64,000 bases of DNA from Nectonema munidae (Eukaryota > Nematomorpha > Nectonematoida > Nectonematidae): NCBI GenBank assembly GCA_030549495.1, contig JAUIRK010000397.1, forward strand, positions 209,439 through 273,438, read 5' to 3'. The first letter of the stretch is position 1; every line of letters begins with the position of its first letter. Below, piece after piece: positions 36,001 to 46,047 of this stretch. The translations under genes were made by a program, and so were the position numbers. The notes beneath the pieces were generated by a model. That model did no database searches. It worked only from the letters and a program-made list of their open reading frames with translations, and was not told where the DNA came from.

Positions 36001-39000
36001 AGAAAATGCGATATATTTCTCTACCAATAGGTGAGACTAGAGAGTGTCTCTGATGGAGACACCATTTCGAAAAATCCATAGATACGTGGACACATCTACG
36101 TAGGTTAGCGGCGCCACTCAAGAATTGACTCAGCCTGAGGGAGCTATAACTCATGGACTGGTACGGGAAGTAACTGAGGATACCTTTCATGCTCCTCCCA
36201 AGGATAACCTGGTAGTATCGTAACTCTGCGGTCAACTTCGTAAAATACCGAGCCTTCTCCATACTTAACTCTCGCTCTTTGATACACATAGTATACATTA
36301 GGCTACACTACACCCTTGAATTATCCATATGTAGAACAATTATCTTAACATAGTGTTGTTCTCGAAGTAATAATCAAACACGTATGATAAAAGTATTATC
36401 AAAAATAACTTGTACAAAACACAAAAATACACGTTTCTAAGATTTTTATATTATAACAATAACTCTATCATATAACTAGTAATGTTAAGTCAAGAAGTTA
36501 ATTTTAAGTTAATATAAAATTTAGATGAAGTTTGGAATAAACAAAAATCAAAAAATCTACAAAAATATGATTTTCAAAAATTTTTATATACCAAATATGA
36601 ACTTGTGGAATATAACTAGAAATGTTCAAACTAATATAAAATTTATATGAATGTTGAATGAAAATAAATCGCCATATTATATTGAAATGGCCGAAAAAGT
36701 CGCTGTCTTAAAAACATAGAAAATGGTCGTGTTACAGTTGATAAGATCGTAAAAATTTCAAATTTAATCATACACGTTGAAGTTAAAATCAAAATAAACA
36801 TATCTATCTAATCTTAAAAAGAGAATGTACCTTGAAATTATAAACAATAAAAGATTTTAACAACAAAAAATCGCGTTTTCAAAATCGTTTTCTAGTATGA
36901 CCGATAATTGTAATATTGAGAAGAAGAGTTTGCTATATAATTTGCTAGTATTATTGAAACAAATAAAACTGATTTTTTACTAATCAATTTGATTATAATA
37001 CCAATTAATGATCTAATTATTAATTCTTTTCTGTATCTTTCAGAGTTTTTTTATCGATTCAAAGCAGAAAATATAGCTAAGCTACTATTTCGACTTCATG
37101 GCCGTACTTACATGCAAGGAATTAGCAAATTGAAAAGACAAAAATAATACAAGATAAATATAAAATATCGCACTAAAATTTTGAATTTGTTTTGAAATAA
37201 AAAAAACAAAAATATCAGCTCAGTGGAAATTTGTCTTGTTAATGATTTTGAAAAAGAACATTTTCTTTTTTAAAATTTTTTTCCTTATTTTTCAAGCTTA
37301 TATGCAAGCTCTCAAGCTGAACAATGAAGTAAGTAATCTCTACTCTCCATTTGCTTATTACTCCAGCAGATGGCACTAGGTCTAAAATCTTGGAAACGAA
37401 TAGAAGGAAACAAGTCCAGAAAGGAGATCATAAACATAAAGAGAAGAGTTGTTAAAGCCTTCTTTAATTTTAGACAAAGCAAGTGGGTAATCATACAGCA
37501 CAGTAGCGCTCCAATTTCGCTCCTCCAAATGAAAATGCCTGGCTGCTACGTTACTGTAAATGACGAAATAACTAAAATACTAACTGACTAGTTAACTAAA
37601 TAATTTAAGAAAGTGGAAAGAACTTTTAAAAGTATTATCTTCTACACTGCATTGTAGAATTTATAGTACATGCATACTATTAATAATAATCATACTACTA
37701 TGCTAATGATACTAATATTAATGATTGGATATCTGTTTGGAATTAGATATCCTGTATTATACCTCTTGTCCTCACACTTTACTATGGAGGCGAGCTTGTG
37801 CTGCATGAGAAGCTGTCGAGTGGAAAGTTGGTGTCGTTCATCATTTATCAGTTAGAGATGAGTGAAACCTTTCAAATCATGGGAACCGTGTTTACTGGAC
37901 TGATGGAAGCTGTTGGCGCTTCTAATAAAGTAGCAATCTTTTCTCTCTATTTGTAGACGTTTGACTGGTCCAATTGTTCGACACCTGCTTTAACATATGT
38001 TGCCGCATAATCATGGGCACGCATTCACCGAAATTTATAGACGACTACCACCCCACTCTAATCTCATTACAAGGGAAGGAGGGCGGGGTGGCAAAATGTC
38101 TTTTGACTGCATCTAATAACTTAAGTCTTGAAAAGAGCTTTAGTTTTTATAATTATTCATTTTCTCCTATAACATTTCGCCATCACCATAACAATACTTT
38201 AGTATTTGAAGACCACAAAGTTTTATGCCAATTGACACTTGATGCATACAAATTATTATAAACGTTATCGTTGCTTATAATGGATATTTTATTATATTTA
38301 ATACTTAAATTGTATTCGAAAGAATTGATGCCCATTCATCAGTAGAGCCACAGGTTTCAAAATTTTTTTCTGAAATTACGTTTATGGATCATAATCAGAG
38401 ACGTATTCAGACTATAAGATCAACGTGGCTCAAAAATATTTTGGATTTTTCATTTTTGTCCAAAAATTTCAGATTAAATTTGCAAATTATTTTTTATATA
38501 CCTTATAAAAAATGAATACATTGTTCAATTACCTTAAATTTACGAAACGATAAATAGTCGCTTGATATTTTGTCGTGATTAATAACATGAAAGAATATAA
38601 TTAACGTAAATTCAATCTCTACTAGACATCAAGTGTGTAAAACAATTGGATATGTTTGTAAAAATTAATTCAGCTTAATTGTTGGTTAATTAGTTAGATA
38701 AAAATTAATTCTCTTTATTTTAAAACTATTTATATTGTCTGAAGGTTTATTATTAGTTAATGGGATAACTTTTGAGTTCGTTTCTGGTGATGCGTCGATT
38801 AGATCGGCATCGTTATCAGTATCGGCTTAATTTGATCTTTTTGTTTGATCGGTATTGGCAAATTTTTTATTGTCGAACCAATAGATAGACAAATTAAAGT
38901 TTATACTAGAGCTATAAAGAGTAAAAGAGCGTTTAGTACACATAATAGCATTTTAATGAAAACTAATTTTTTGCTTATAAGTTGTAAAAATACTAAATAC

Positions 39001-42000
39001 ATAATAAAAAAAAGCTTGAAATCGTTCACAACTATCGTAAACCAATTTTCCTTCTTTTTTGACTTCTCTTCTCAACTCTTGAATAATTGTTTCTTTTTTA
39101 TTATTTATTTTATTTTCTTCCTTTTGTTTGTATACTGAATCAAACATGCCTATTTAAATTTTGAGGTCATTTTTTGCAATTTATTAGGTTGTCAAAATGT
39201 GTGTAACATGTTTATTATTTTTGGTGAAGGTTGCGCCAGGAAGGCCGCTCGGCGTAAAATCTACGCCAAAAGCGCCAAAATGACAACAAATTCTAAATAT
39301 TGTCAGCAGTCAGCTCAAAGGGTGTCGTGGACTGCACCTGCCTACGTTCAGGGCCGGTTGCAAGCAGCTTTGACCGATGTTATCAAATTGGGCCCCGTTA
39401 CTTGTTGGACCCCTCTCCTGTGGGCCTTTTTTTGTATTATATGAGGTACAAAATACTACTGAAATGAAAAGTGGGATAATCTTTCTCATAATATTAATTC
39501 ATTATGCATTATGAATCTAGTAAATTATCGTTATGTCTCCTCACTTAGCAATGTCGAATTTTCACTTTTCAATCCTACGTGGAAACAAATGGTGTATTTA
39601 TTTCCTACTTTTTTAAACATTTAAGTTTTTTACAGCTGTAAATTTCAAATTTTTTTTATCTCAAATATTTTAAAAAATGTTTTTAAAATTACATGAAAAA
39701 ATTAATATTTACAGACAGCTAACCCAAATCTATAAATTTATGTTCTAAAATTTAGTTGTTTATTGCTTGAGGTCTTAGAAAGTTTTTGAAAGAGGTTTTA
39801 AAAATTAATAAACCACATTTTTAGAATTATATCTCGAAAAATTAAATTGAAATATAAAAGCTTTATTTACTTGAGTATACAAAAGTAAAGGAATACGGTT
39901 TTTGTATCACATCTAATTAAATTTCTTACTTTAAAAATGAGTAAAAAAATATGTAATATTCTTCTTTACTAAGAGTTTATTATTTGAGTTTTTTTATACA
40001 TGTTGAAAATGAAAATATTTGAAGATATTATTGATTAGAAGTTTTTATTTAAAATAAAAATACTCTAAACTTTCCAAGAAATGGGAAGGAATTGTGTTTT
40101 TCAAAGTTTCACTATAGAAGAAAACTTTTGAAAGGGGAGAATTTTGAAAGACGATCTCTGCTGATAGTTCTCTCTGCCTTATCAACTAGTGGATTCAACG
40201 ATTGGTCTAATAAACAAATGTCTCTAATTATTATCAGATATTTGGCTGTTGGTAACTCTGCTCCTCCAGGTGTTTATGCATATTTCATGAAGTTTATTCA
40301 AGTTTAAAGTAGCACAGGAGAAGGTTTATATAAAACGCTATTAAGCACCCTGAAGGAAATGAATTTAGAAGTGCGAAAGTGCTATCACATTTCTAATTGG
40401 GCCCCGCAATTTCTAAGACCGGCTCTGCCTACGTCAAAAAGAAAAGTTCGTGTAATGAATTGAGATTTTGAAGTTGGAATGTCGATACTTTGCTTCAGCA
40501 TGAACTGTATTCAAGAGCCTAGATGGAAAGGCAAGTCCGCTAGCTTTGTCGGCCCAAAGGCGCATAGCTACAAATTCTTCTGTCACGGCAATGGCGAAGC
40601 TGCAGATATATGTGTTATGGTAAAAGGAAAACTACTTGATGGCATTGTGCAAGTGAACAGGAAAAGTGACAGAATTGTGGTGTTGGTGATGAATGTTGCG
40701 AAAACATTGTTCGTCTTATATCAATTTATGCCCCTTAGTCTGATAGATACGAAGAAGAGAAGGAAGAGTTTTATATTGATTTAGCTGAAGAATTAGTTTT
40801 GAGAAAGTGGAATGAAATTTTGATTCTTGCTGGTGACTAAGGACATATTGGCAAGGAAATTGACGGGTATGAAGGAGTTCATGAGGTTATAGTCTTGGCG
40901 CTAGAAACAAAGAAGGGATAAAATTGCTAGAAGTGTGTCTAGAGCACAACTTAGCGATAGCAAACACAGAATCGTTTCACTCATCCTCAAATTAAATTTT
41001 TGCTTATAGATATGAAAAAACTAAAACAAGTTAGAGATGTTAAGGTGTTTCCTGGTGAACTTCAACATCTGATTGTGATGGATTCTGGAATTGGAGACAA
41101 GTTGAGGAAAGCACATATGAATTCCCTCATCTTGAAAACTTGGAAATTGAAAGACGCAGATACTCAAAGATTGTTTAATGAGAAGTTAAATAAACTCTGG
41201 GAAGAAAGCAATGAGATAAACTTGTGGAATGTTTGCTATTGAAACAACAAGAGAAACATGTAGCGTTGGTAGAAATAAAGCAAAGCCTGGAGTAACTTGG
41301 TGGTGGAATGAAAATGTCAGAAATTGGAATGAAAGTATTTGAACGCAAAAAAGACTGAAAAAGATTGTGAAGTTTGATCAAACACAGCTTCTATGTTCGG
41401 AAAAAGCGGTATTGATGCAGTATTTATTGCAAGACAAATGCAGGAATGTCATATAAATAAAGAGAATAATTTATTTTTTTGTTTTGTGGATCTTGAAAAA
41501 GCCTTTGATAGAGTTCCCCGTTTGATTATTATTGAATCGGCTTTTCGTAAGAAAATAGTTCCATAAAGCCTGATAAAAGTTGTGATGTCTTTATATAAAG
41601 AGGCACACAAAAAATGAGATCTGGCAATAGCTATTCTTGAGATTTTCTAGTAAAAGTCGGTCTTCATCAAGGATCTATCTTATATCACCCTTTTTTTGCC
41701 ATTGTAATTGATGCTGTAACCGCAACGTTCAAAAAGAACCTTTGAAAAGTATTTTGTATGCTGATGATGTGATTATTTTGGCGGATACAGTGGAAGAACT
41801 TATTAAAAATTTATTAGATTGGAAGAATGCTTTTGAAGCTAAAGGTTTGAAAGTATATTTGAAGAAAACAAAAATATTACACTCAAGTGGAGGGAAAATA
41901 GAAACACAAATATCAAAATTAGATCTATGTGGCATTTGCAAAAAAACCCGTGAGTATATCGATTAAGTGTATCGCGTGCCTAAATTGGATTCATGGTAGA

Positions 42001-45000
42001 TGTGCAGGAGTGCAAAGAGTAGCGTAAAAAGGTTGACAAATTGTATGATAAATTATGAAATCTTGTCTTCAAACAAAGTAACCAAAAATTATTCAATTCC
42101 AGGAGTTGAAAAGGGCCTAGGAGATGAATTAAACAATGGAGGAGGGTGGGAAATTGCGGTGGCTAAAAGATGCAAGTTAGACTGGTTAAAGTTTTATGAA
42201 CTATCTTCTGCTTCTCTTGGAAGAAATTTACCTCTGAGAACAAAAGGAGAAATTTATAAAGCTTGCGTCAGAAACATGGAATATAAAGACTCTTGAAGAA
42301 AAAAAACAAAGGACAGAAAGGGCAATGTCGGGAAGAATATGCGAAGCGAAAATAAAGACAAAGATAAACTTATGCAGAAAGTAGGCATTGGAGAAAATGT
42401 GAATTATGTGGCTAAAAGTAGGATAAGGTGGCTAGGTCATGTTTCAAGAAAGGGAGATAATGAACCAATAAAACAAGCCTGGAATTTTGAAGTTAAAGCT
42501 AAATGAAAGAAAGGACGTGCAAAGTTAAGTTGGAGAAAAAAGACGATGAAGGATCTTAAACCGCGTTGCTGAAGGTGAAAGATGCTTTGACAGGAAGAAG
42601 TGGAGACACCGGTTGTTGTTTTGGTGCGACAATCACAAATCCTTTTAAAAAGGGAAACTGACTTAAATAAATTTTTGATTGATTGAACATAGTAATCAAT
42701 TTCTTGTTAAAAATATACATTTGGCTAATCAAACAGATAATGGATTTAAATGGTGTTTTAGGTTACTTCTGGTTTAGATTTATACTTCAGATAATATTTT
42801 ACCTCGATTAGACGATTAACTTCGCATCCTTGACAAAATTGCTTGGTTGCAGTCCCCGCGTTGAGAACCACTGTTCTACCATGTCTTTACCTATAGCATT
42901 CTTTCAATTCTTACTCCTTTAATTTATCTTATTTTGATTTTAGATATTTTCTTTGATCAATGCCAAGCCACATATGAACATATATGCTGGAAATTTGTGT
43001 TCTGGAATCTATGGCAACGTATCCTTTCATAATGTTTCATTCGCCTACACTTCGCGTCCCAAAGCACCCGTACTATCAAATATCAACTTTGAGGTAAAAG
43101 CTGGACAAGTTTGTGCTCTTGTTGGGCCTAGCGGAGGCGGGAAGTCTACATGCATTTCCTTGATTCAAAATTTTTACGAACCTACATCTGGCGAAGTTTT
43201 GATTGATGGCATCAAAGTATCCTCCTTCAAGCATTCTTATCTCCACTCCAAAGTTTCCATTGTTTCTCAAGAACCTACACTTTTTGCTAGAAGTGTTAAG
43301 GTTTACTTTTTTGCTATATTTTTGGGGGTATACGGAAGATCGTTCAAAGACAAAATGCCCGATAGTAAAATGTGTACACAACAGATGTTGAATTAATATA
43401 ATGTTGAAGTTCTTATTTGGTCATAAAACATTTAGTTAGTTAGTAAAGAGAAATCAAAAGGCTTTATTATACACAAAAGTGAACGTTGAACAAAGTGGGC
43501 TAGATGTGCTGTATTCAAAAAATAAAACATTTAGTTAGTTAGTAAAGAGAAATCAAAAGGCTTTATTATACACAAAAGTGAACGTTGAACAAAGTGGGCT
43601 AGATGTGCGGTATTCTTTTATATGCACAACAATTTCTTATATACTGCGTATTTGAACCATACTTTGAATGGCCTGTTTGTGCTTTACTTATTTTGCATGC
43701 TTTGATATGATTGCATCTGTACCCTAGAGAGCCGTGAACAGCGCTTCTAGTTTTCCATGCTAACTTGATTACACTTCACCATTTTAGGTTTGAAATGAAT
43801 TGAGGGATGTCGTATTCTGGAAGATCTTTTTAGTTCTGGTTATTCCGAAAATTAATCTTTTCTTGTTTCCTGGAAATTACGAGAAAAAATTTGGTTTACC
43901 CTTTCTCGGAAATCGTTTAATTAATTGAAAGTTAGACATATGTTACACAAGATATTAAGACAAAATATGATTATTATAAGTTTTTTACTCAATCAAAGTT
44001 GAAAAACAGTGAACATTCAAAATTATTCTCCTTACGTAAGAGAAGTGGACCCCCTATTTTATTTGTTATGTGCTATAAAAAATTCCTCTTTTACCGCTAA
44101 CACATTAGAGATATTTCGGTCTTTATTATTGTGTAGTATAATCAATAAACTTTTAGTTAACTAAATATAGCTTTCATTTTTTCATGTGAACAGAATCGTG
44201 TTTCATTTTGGGTTTTCCTAAAATTGTCCTCATTAAAAAGTCAATTATACTAAATTTTCTATTTTTCAGGAGAACGTTTTATACGGAATGACGGAAGAAG
44301 ACGGAATATCTACCTTATCCACGTGCAATTCTGCACCAAACTCATCCTCAGATAACAATACAAAGGCGTCTTTTAACGAAGAGTTGCTGAAAGCTCTGAA
44401 GCAATCGCATTCCTTTGACTTTGTATTCCAGGATCTTCCATTAACAGTGGACACACAACTCGGGGAAAGGGGATCCCTTCTCTCTGGTGGGCAGAAGCAG
44501 CGCTTGGCCCTTGCGCGAGCCATCGTTCGACACCCAAACATCCTGATACTGGATGAAGCGACGAGTGCCTTGGATACGCAGACAGAATCCTTTGTTCAAA
44601 AAGCTATTCTCCAAAACTGCGCCAACAAAACGGTTATAGTCATAGCGCACAGATTGTCAACAATTCAAAATGTAAGCTACCTCTACAATTATATGTGTGT
44701 GCAAGTACTTTTATTCTTCAATGAGCATTTATTGTCTTTTGTATAGGGCAGTTTTTCCTTTTGATTACTTCTAAATTTTTATTATTTTTCATGAGTAGAA
44801 AACAAACAATTCAATACTTTGTCAATTTCTCTACAGGTGGAAGATTTATCGAGAGAGTAACTCATATCGTCCTCTGTGTTAAGCCTATTTCCCTTATATG
44901 ATAAAGATAGGACTTTTTTTATTTTTTCAAAAAACTATCAAAAAATATTCCCTAAAAATTATGTTTTAATATAACCAGGGGTGAGGAGTTAATGAGTCGG

Positions 45001-45610
45001 AGTCAATTGAATAAAACTGACTCCATGACTTCTTCTAACGCGTAGCCTTTGTGTATGGAACATAATGTTCAATGGTACATGCAGTCAATATATATATACA
45101 TATATATATATATATCTCATAACCTGTACTCTTGAACACGGGTAGACAACTTGATTATCTTATCCAACATGTATAATGATTTTGTTTTGTAATGTATTTT
45201 TCAACTGATAAATTAAGCCATTCGTATTTACTCTCCTGGATTATGCCTTAGATAAATACTAATCACCATATTTAATCACTCAAAGGTAATAAAATACAGA
45301 CATAAATTTCACATGAATGCTAATATTAAGGATTGACATAAAGGCGCCAAAATCGGAATTTATATGAAAGGAAGGCATATTGAGATAAAGATGGGAAGCA
45401 CTGCAGGCAATGGATTTTGTTTGTATCATGCATGTATATTATTATTATCATTATTTAATCACTATTCAATTTTAATAGGCTGATAGGATAATTGTGATTG
45501 ATGGAGGTCAAGTCATACAACAAGGAAGTCATAGTGAGCTTCTGTGCCAAGAAGATGGAGTTTATGCTAACCTCGTAAAAAATCAATTGACGGCTGAAAA
45601 AAGGAGTTGA
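28900..45610 (+). CDS. ABCB9: ABC half-transporter, TAPL/ABCB9-like lysosomal peptide transporter (6 exons)
   Basis: Join 28900-30051, 30266-30460, 37747-37929, 42944-43300, 44270-44671, 45479-45610. All junctions are GT...AG and phase 0, giving 806 residues. Residues 1-155 form a four-helix TMD0 (about 9-31, 64-86, 94-116, 131-154) as in ABCB9/TAP. About 210-515 is the six-helix ABC domain, with [20 protein letters not shown]. The NBD has Walker [10 protein letters not shown] (571-579), Q-loop Gln619, signature LSGGQ (700-704), Walker [13 protein letters not shown] with catalytic Glu725, and the H-loop His756. All catalytic residues are canonical. ABCB9 works as a homodimer pumping cytosolic peptides into lysosomes. 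TMD0 plus a single NBD separates it from full ABCB1-type pumps; TAP1/2 are vertebrate-restricted, so ABCB9 is the better call. An insert rich in Ser/Asn/Thr (about 642-663) sits before the signature. Introns 2 and 3 are filled by mobile DNA. Confidence 0.93.
30266..30460 (+). CDS. ABCB9: ABC transporter exon 2
   Basis: Codes residues 385-449, from [20 protein letters not shown] to GYMWTTN. Contains the conserved intracellular coupling segment [12 protein letters not shown]. Acceptor TTTTTAG at 30265, donor GTATGT at 30461. Intron 1 is 214 nt. Confidence 0.92.
30552..30681. mobile_element. 130-bp TTAA-flanked MITE in ABC intron 2
   Basis: TTAA at 30548-30551 and 30682-30685. Both ends read inward as CCCATTAAGT (10 bp identical). 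The right half contains the palindrome GTTCCCAAGTGGGAAC. TTAA target and CCC start mark it as piggyBac-type. Confidence 0.82.
31270..31626 (-). pseudogene. LINE reverse transcriptase fragment, reverse strand
   Basis: On the - strand, [20 protein letters not shown] is RT motif A with flanking helix. After frame changes, QGSILG (motif B) and a VDDI segment where the FADD/YADD motif C is expected follow towards 31300. The fingers domain and endonuclease are absent upstream, so this is a 5'-truncated or internally cut copy. The 500 bases to its 3' side (30720-31208) are AT-rich and open but not identifiable. It lies antisense in ABC intron 2. Related to the Jockey/CR1-like LINEs at 10.6 and 60-64 kb. 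Confidence 0.7.
32050..32453 (-). pseudogene. Retroelement RNase H fragment, GC-rich
   Basis: On the - strand a frame gives [16 protein letters not shown] (first catalytic Asp of RNase H) and [19 protein letters not shown] (catalytic Glu). Past a TAA stop and a TGA it continues as [12 protein letters not shown], the 'NPAD..SR' segment that ends RNase H in gypsy, DIRS and related elements. The second active-site Asp is not clear. RT, integrase or tyrosine recombinase are not present, so the order cannot be settled. The block 31980-32460 is around half G+C in surroundings that are mostly A+T, so it has a different origin or is recent. Antisense in ABC intron 2. Confidence 0.6.
32889..33660 (-). 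pseudogene. Possible transposase remnant (WTNNxCESxNH motif)
   Basis: On the - strand, from about 33650 to 33391, one open frame reads [30 protein letters not shown], then [20 protein letters not shown] and [17 protein letters not shown] frame change follows, with [20 protein letters not shown]. Further on (33351-32889) are [12 protein letters not shown] and [20 protein letters not shown]. 'WTNNxCESxNH...K' followed by 'L..LVxxLY.LVK' resembles a family of MULE-like transposase ends, but this is from memory of the motif only. A GT...AG intron is conceivable around 33230-33310. Unrecognised with certainty; broken in at least one place. Confidence 0.35.
33938..34403 (-). pseudogene. Unidentified Lys/Asn-rich coding fragment
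   Basis: Two frames on the - strand (34403-34188 and 34177-33938) join through a one-base shift near 34185 to about 150 residues. They include [40 protein letters not shown] and [18 protein letters not shown]. Composition (Lys, Asn, Phe, Tyr) suits an AT-rich genome, and the long joined frame argues for a decayed real gene. No domain is recognised; a viral or mobile-element origin is possible. Its 5' part (roughly 34300-34455) is the template of the 155-bp tandem array that follows at higher coordinates. Confidence 0.35.
34300..35263. repeat. Tandem array C, 155-bp unit, about 6 copies
   Basis: CTTATTAGTTTTATTCAGAG recurs at 34341, 34496, 34651, 34806, 34959 and 35114 (steps 155, 155, 155, 153, 155), and a further unit is cut off at about 35264 where the virus-like L fragment begins. 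Units are almost identical, so the array is young or homogenised. The first unit is part of the Lys/Asn-rich frame on the - strand; 155 is not a multiple of three, so the copies do not extend that frame. Confidence 0.93.
35264..36310 (-). pseudogene. Endogenous mononegavirus-like L polymerase fragment (broken)
   Basis: Read on the - strand, several frames together follow the middle of a non-segmented negative-strand RNA virus L protein, the RNA-directed RNA polymerase. In order: the conserved KERELS block (36263-36280); DFSKW, the motif A region (36062-36079); a segment in the motif B position (about 35910-35830); SGENQ at about 35749-35763, where mononegaviruses have GDNQ; and GLPLKLEET (about 35640-35670), the block after motif C. 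At least three frameshifts (near 35930, 35670 and 35520) and stops separate the pieces, so it cannot encode a polymerase. It covers perhaps a sixth of a typical L. It lies antisense in intron 2 of the ABC gene and starts exactly where array C ends. Virus family cannot be assigned from motifs alone. Confidence 0.8.
36311..37746. other. Remainder of ABC intron 2
   Basis: AT-rich up to about 37290, with nothing recognised. A 73-codon + frame at 37370-37591 ([20 protein letters not shown]) is less AT-rich than its surroundings but matches no family I know. Confidence 0.4.
37747..37929 (+). CDS. ABCB9: ABC transporter exon 3
   Basis: Codes residues 450-510, including [20 protein letters not shown] and [16 protein letters not shown], the last two helices of the transmembrane domain. 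Acceptor GGAATTAG ends at 37746; donor is AAA|GTAGCA at 37930, slightly weak. Easy to miss because it is short and lies between two introns full of repeats (7286 and 5014 nt). Length and phase fit the family exactly. Confidence 0.9.
37930..39340. other. 5' part of ABC intron 3
   Basis: No gene is recognised. A 95-codon + frame (37974-38261) has no known motif. At 39249-39266 a small hairpin (GGCGTA-loop-TACGCC) precedes the hAT element. Confidence 0.4.
39349..40427 (+). mobile_element. Deleted hAT element with 8-bp target duplication, ABC intron 3
   Basis: Left end CAGGGCCGG and inverted right end CAGAGCCGG, each followed within about 45 bp by a GGGCCC block, are classic hAT termini. Flanks CCTACGTT (39341-39348) and CCTACGTC (40428-40435) are an 8-bp target duplication with one change. 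Of the transposase only a short piece is visible (40092-40307, with [12 protein letters not shown], resembling the 'GFNDW' of TTF-finger hAT proteins), so it is an internal-deletion derivative of 1079 bp. Confidence 0.85.
40440..42660 (+). mobile_element. RTE-like LINE, heavily mutated, ABC intron 3
   Basis: Several frames keep the order of an RTE-like pol. Endonuclease start: [20 protein letters not shown] and [17 protein letters not shown] motif [16 protein letters not shown] (about 41475-41520), then YADD (41757-41768) with [21 protein letters not shown] zinc-finger-like CGIC...C segment follows, then [19 protein letters not shown] and [13 protein letters not shown], the C-terminal segment typical of this LINE type. 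Many stops and frame changes make it long dead. It begins immediately after the hAT target duplication (40435). The 3' end is near 42660, where AAATAAATTTTTGATTGATTGA may be a tail. Confidence 0.83.
42850..42873 (-). repeat. Solo hAT terminus, ABC intron 3
   Basis: Inverted, it reads CAGTGGTTCTCAACGCGGGG, a typical hAT terminal sequence. No partner end was found within 1 kb. Confidence 0.45.
42944..43300 (+). CDS. ABCB9: ABC transporter exon 4 (Walker A, Q-loop)
   Basis: Codes residues 511-629. Contains [14 protein letters not shown] (A-loop Tyr), Walker [29 protein letters not shown] and Q-loop [15 protein letters not shown]. Acceptor TGATTTTAG at 42943, donor GTTTAC at 43301 (non-consensus at +3 but in phase). 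Confidence 0.93.
43423..43620. repeat. 99-bp tandem duplication in ABC intron 4
   Basis: The segment 43423-43521 is repeated at 43522-43620 with about one to three differences (for example GATGTGCT versus GATGTGCG). Near identity means a recent duplication. Confidence 0.93.
44270..44671 (+). CDS. ABCB9: ABC transporter exon 5 (signature, Walker B, H-loop)
   Basis: Codes residues 630-763. Opens ENVLYGM, has a 20-odd-residue Ser/Asn-rich insert, then [28 protein letters not shown] and [13 protein letters not shown]. Acceptor TTTTTCAG at 44269, donor GTAAGC at 44672. Intron 4 is 969 nt. Confidence 0.94.
45479..45610 (+). CDS. ABCB9: ABC transporter exon 6 (C-terminus)
   Basis: Codes residues 764-806 and the TGA stop (45608-45610): [20 protein letters not shown] and YANLVKNQL, the D-loop-distal end of the NBD. 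Acceptor TTTTAATAG at 45478. Intron 5 is 807 nt and includes TA-rich simple repeats near 45090-45115. No canonical AATAAA lies in the first 100 bases after the stop. Confidence 0.92.
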   Translation, partial: ADRIIVIDGGQVIQQGSHSELLCQEDGVYANLVKNQLTAEKRS

Positions 45611-46047
45611 TCATTTCTATTCAATTCTCGCCTTGTAAATTGTCTCGTGTGACGCTACGCTTTTTCATTGGTTAAAAGACAGAAAACACTTTTCTCCCAT
45701 TCTTAAAATGCGGTAGGTAAACTTTTTTTCAGTTGATGTAATTATTATTATTAGATAAATTTATACCAATTAATCAATATAATTATTTATTGAAAATTCA
45801 TCAACGTACTTTACTGCGTAACTTCTTAATTAACCATTTGAGGACCAGTGTGACACCGGTGGGCTTAAAATATCAAAAATATAATGTTATCTCAAATTAA
45901 CACCGATTAATTTTTATCCTAGATAACTCTTTTCATAAACATCGATAAGTTTTAAAACTAACTGAAAATTTTACTTGTCAACTCAAAAGTAAAAGTATTT
46001 ATAGAGTATTTTATTAAAAAACCATTTATAAAAAAACTACTTGATCT
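45611..46047. other. 3' flank of the ABC gene with a MITE end
   Basis: Presumed 3' UTR then AT-rich DNA. At 45830-45860 TTAA is followed by CCATTTGAGGACCAGTGTGA and a CACCGGTG palindrome; this is the same terminal type as at 300 and 54838. The opposite end was not located. Confidence 0.45.

Noticed and set aside
35936..36298. Host gene encoded by the 120-codon frame
   Set aside because: The frame has polymerase motifs of mononegavirus L and continues in other frames; it is a viral relic, not a host gene.
37974..38261. 95-codon + frame in ABC intron 3
   Set aside because: No recognisable motif, no splice context; treated as chance.
39249..39266. Small hairpin GGCGTA/TACGCC as a terminator or TIR
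   Set aside because: No paired element end and no transcription-unit context.
43076..43381. Reverse-strand open frame across ABC exon 4
   Set aside because: Shadow of the NBD exon; the + frame has Walker A and Q-loop. The same applies to reverse frames at 44266-44650 and 29823-30008.
45085..45117. TA-rich run as promoter
   Set aside because: Simple (TA)n microsatellite in intron 5; similar tract at 60039-60057.
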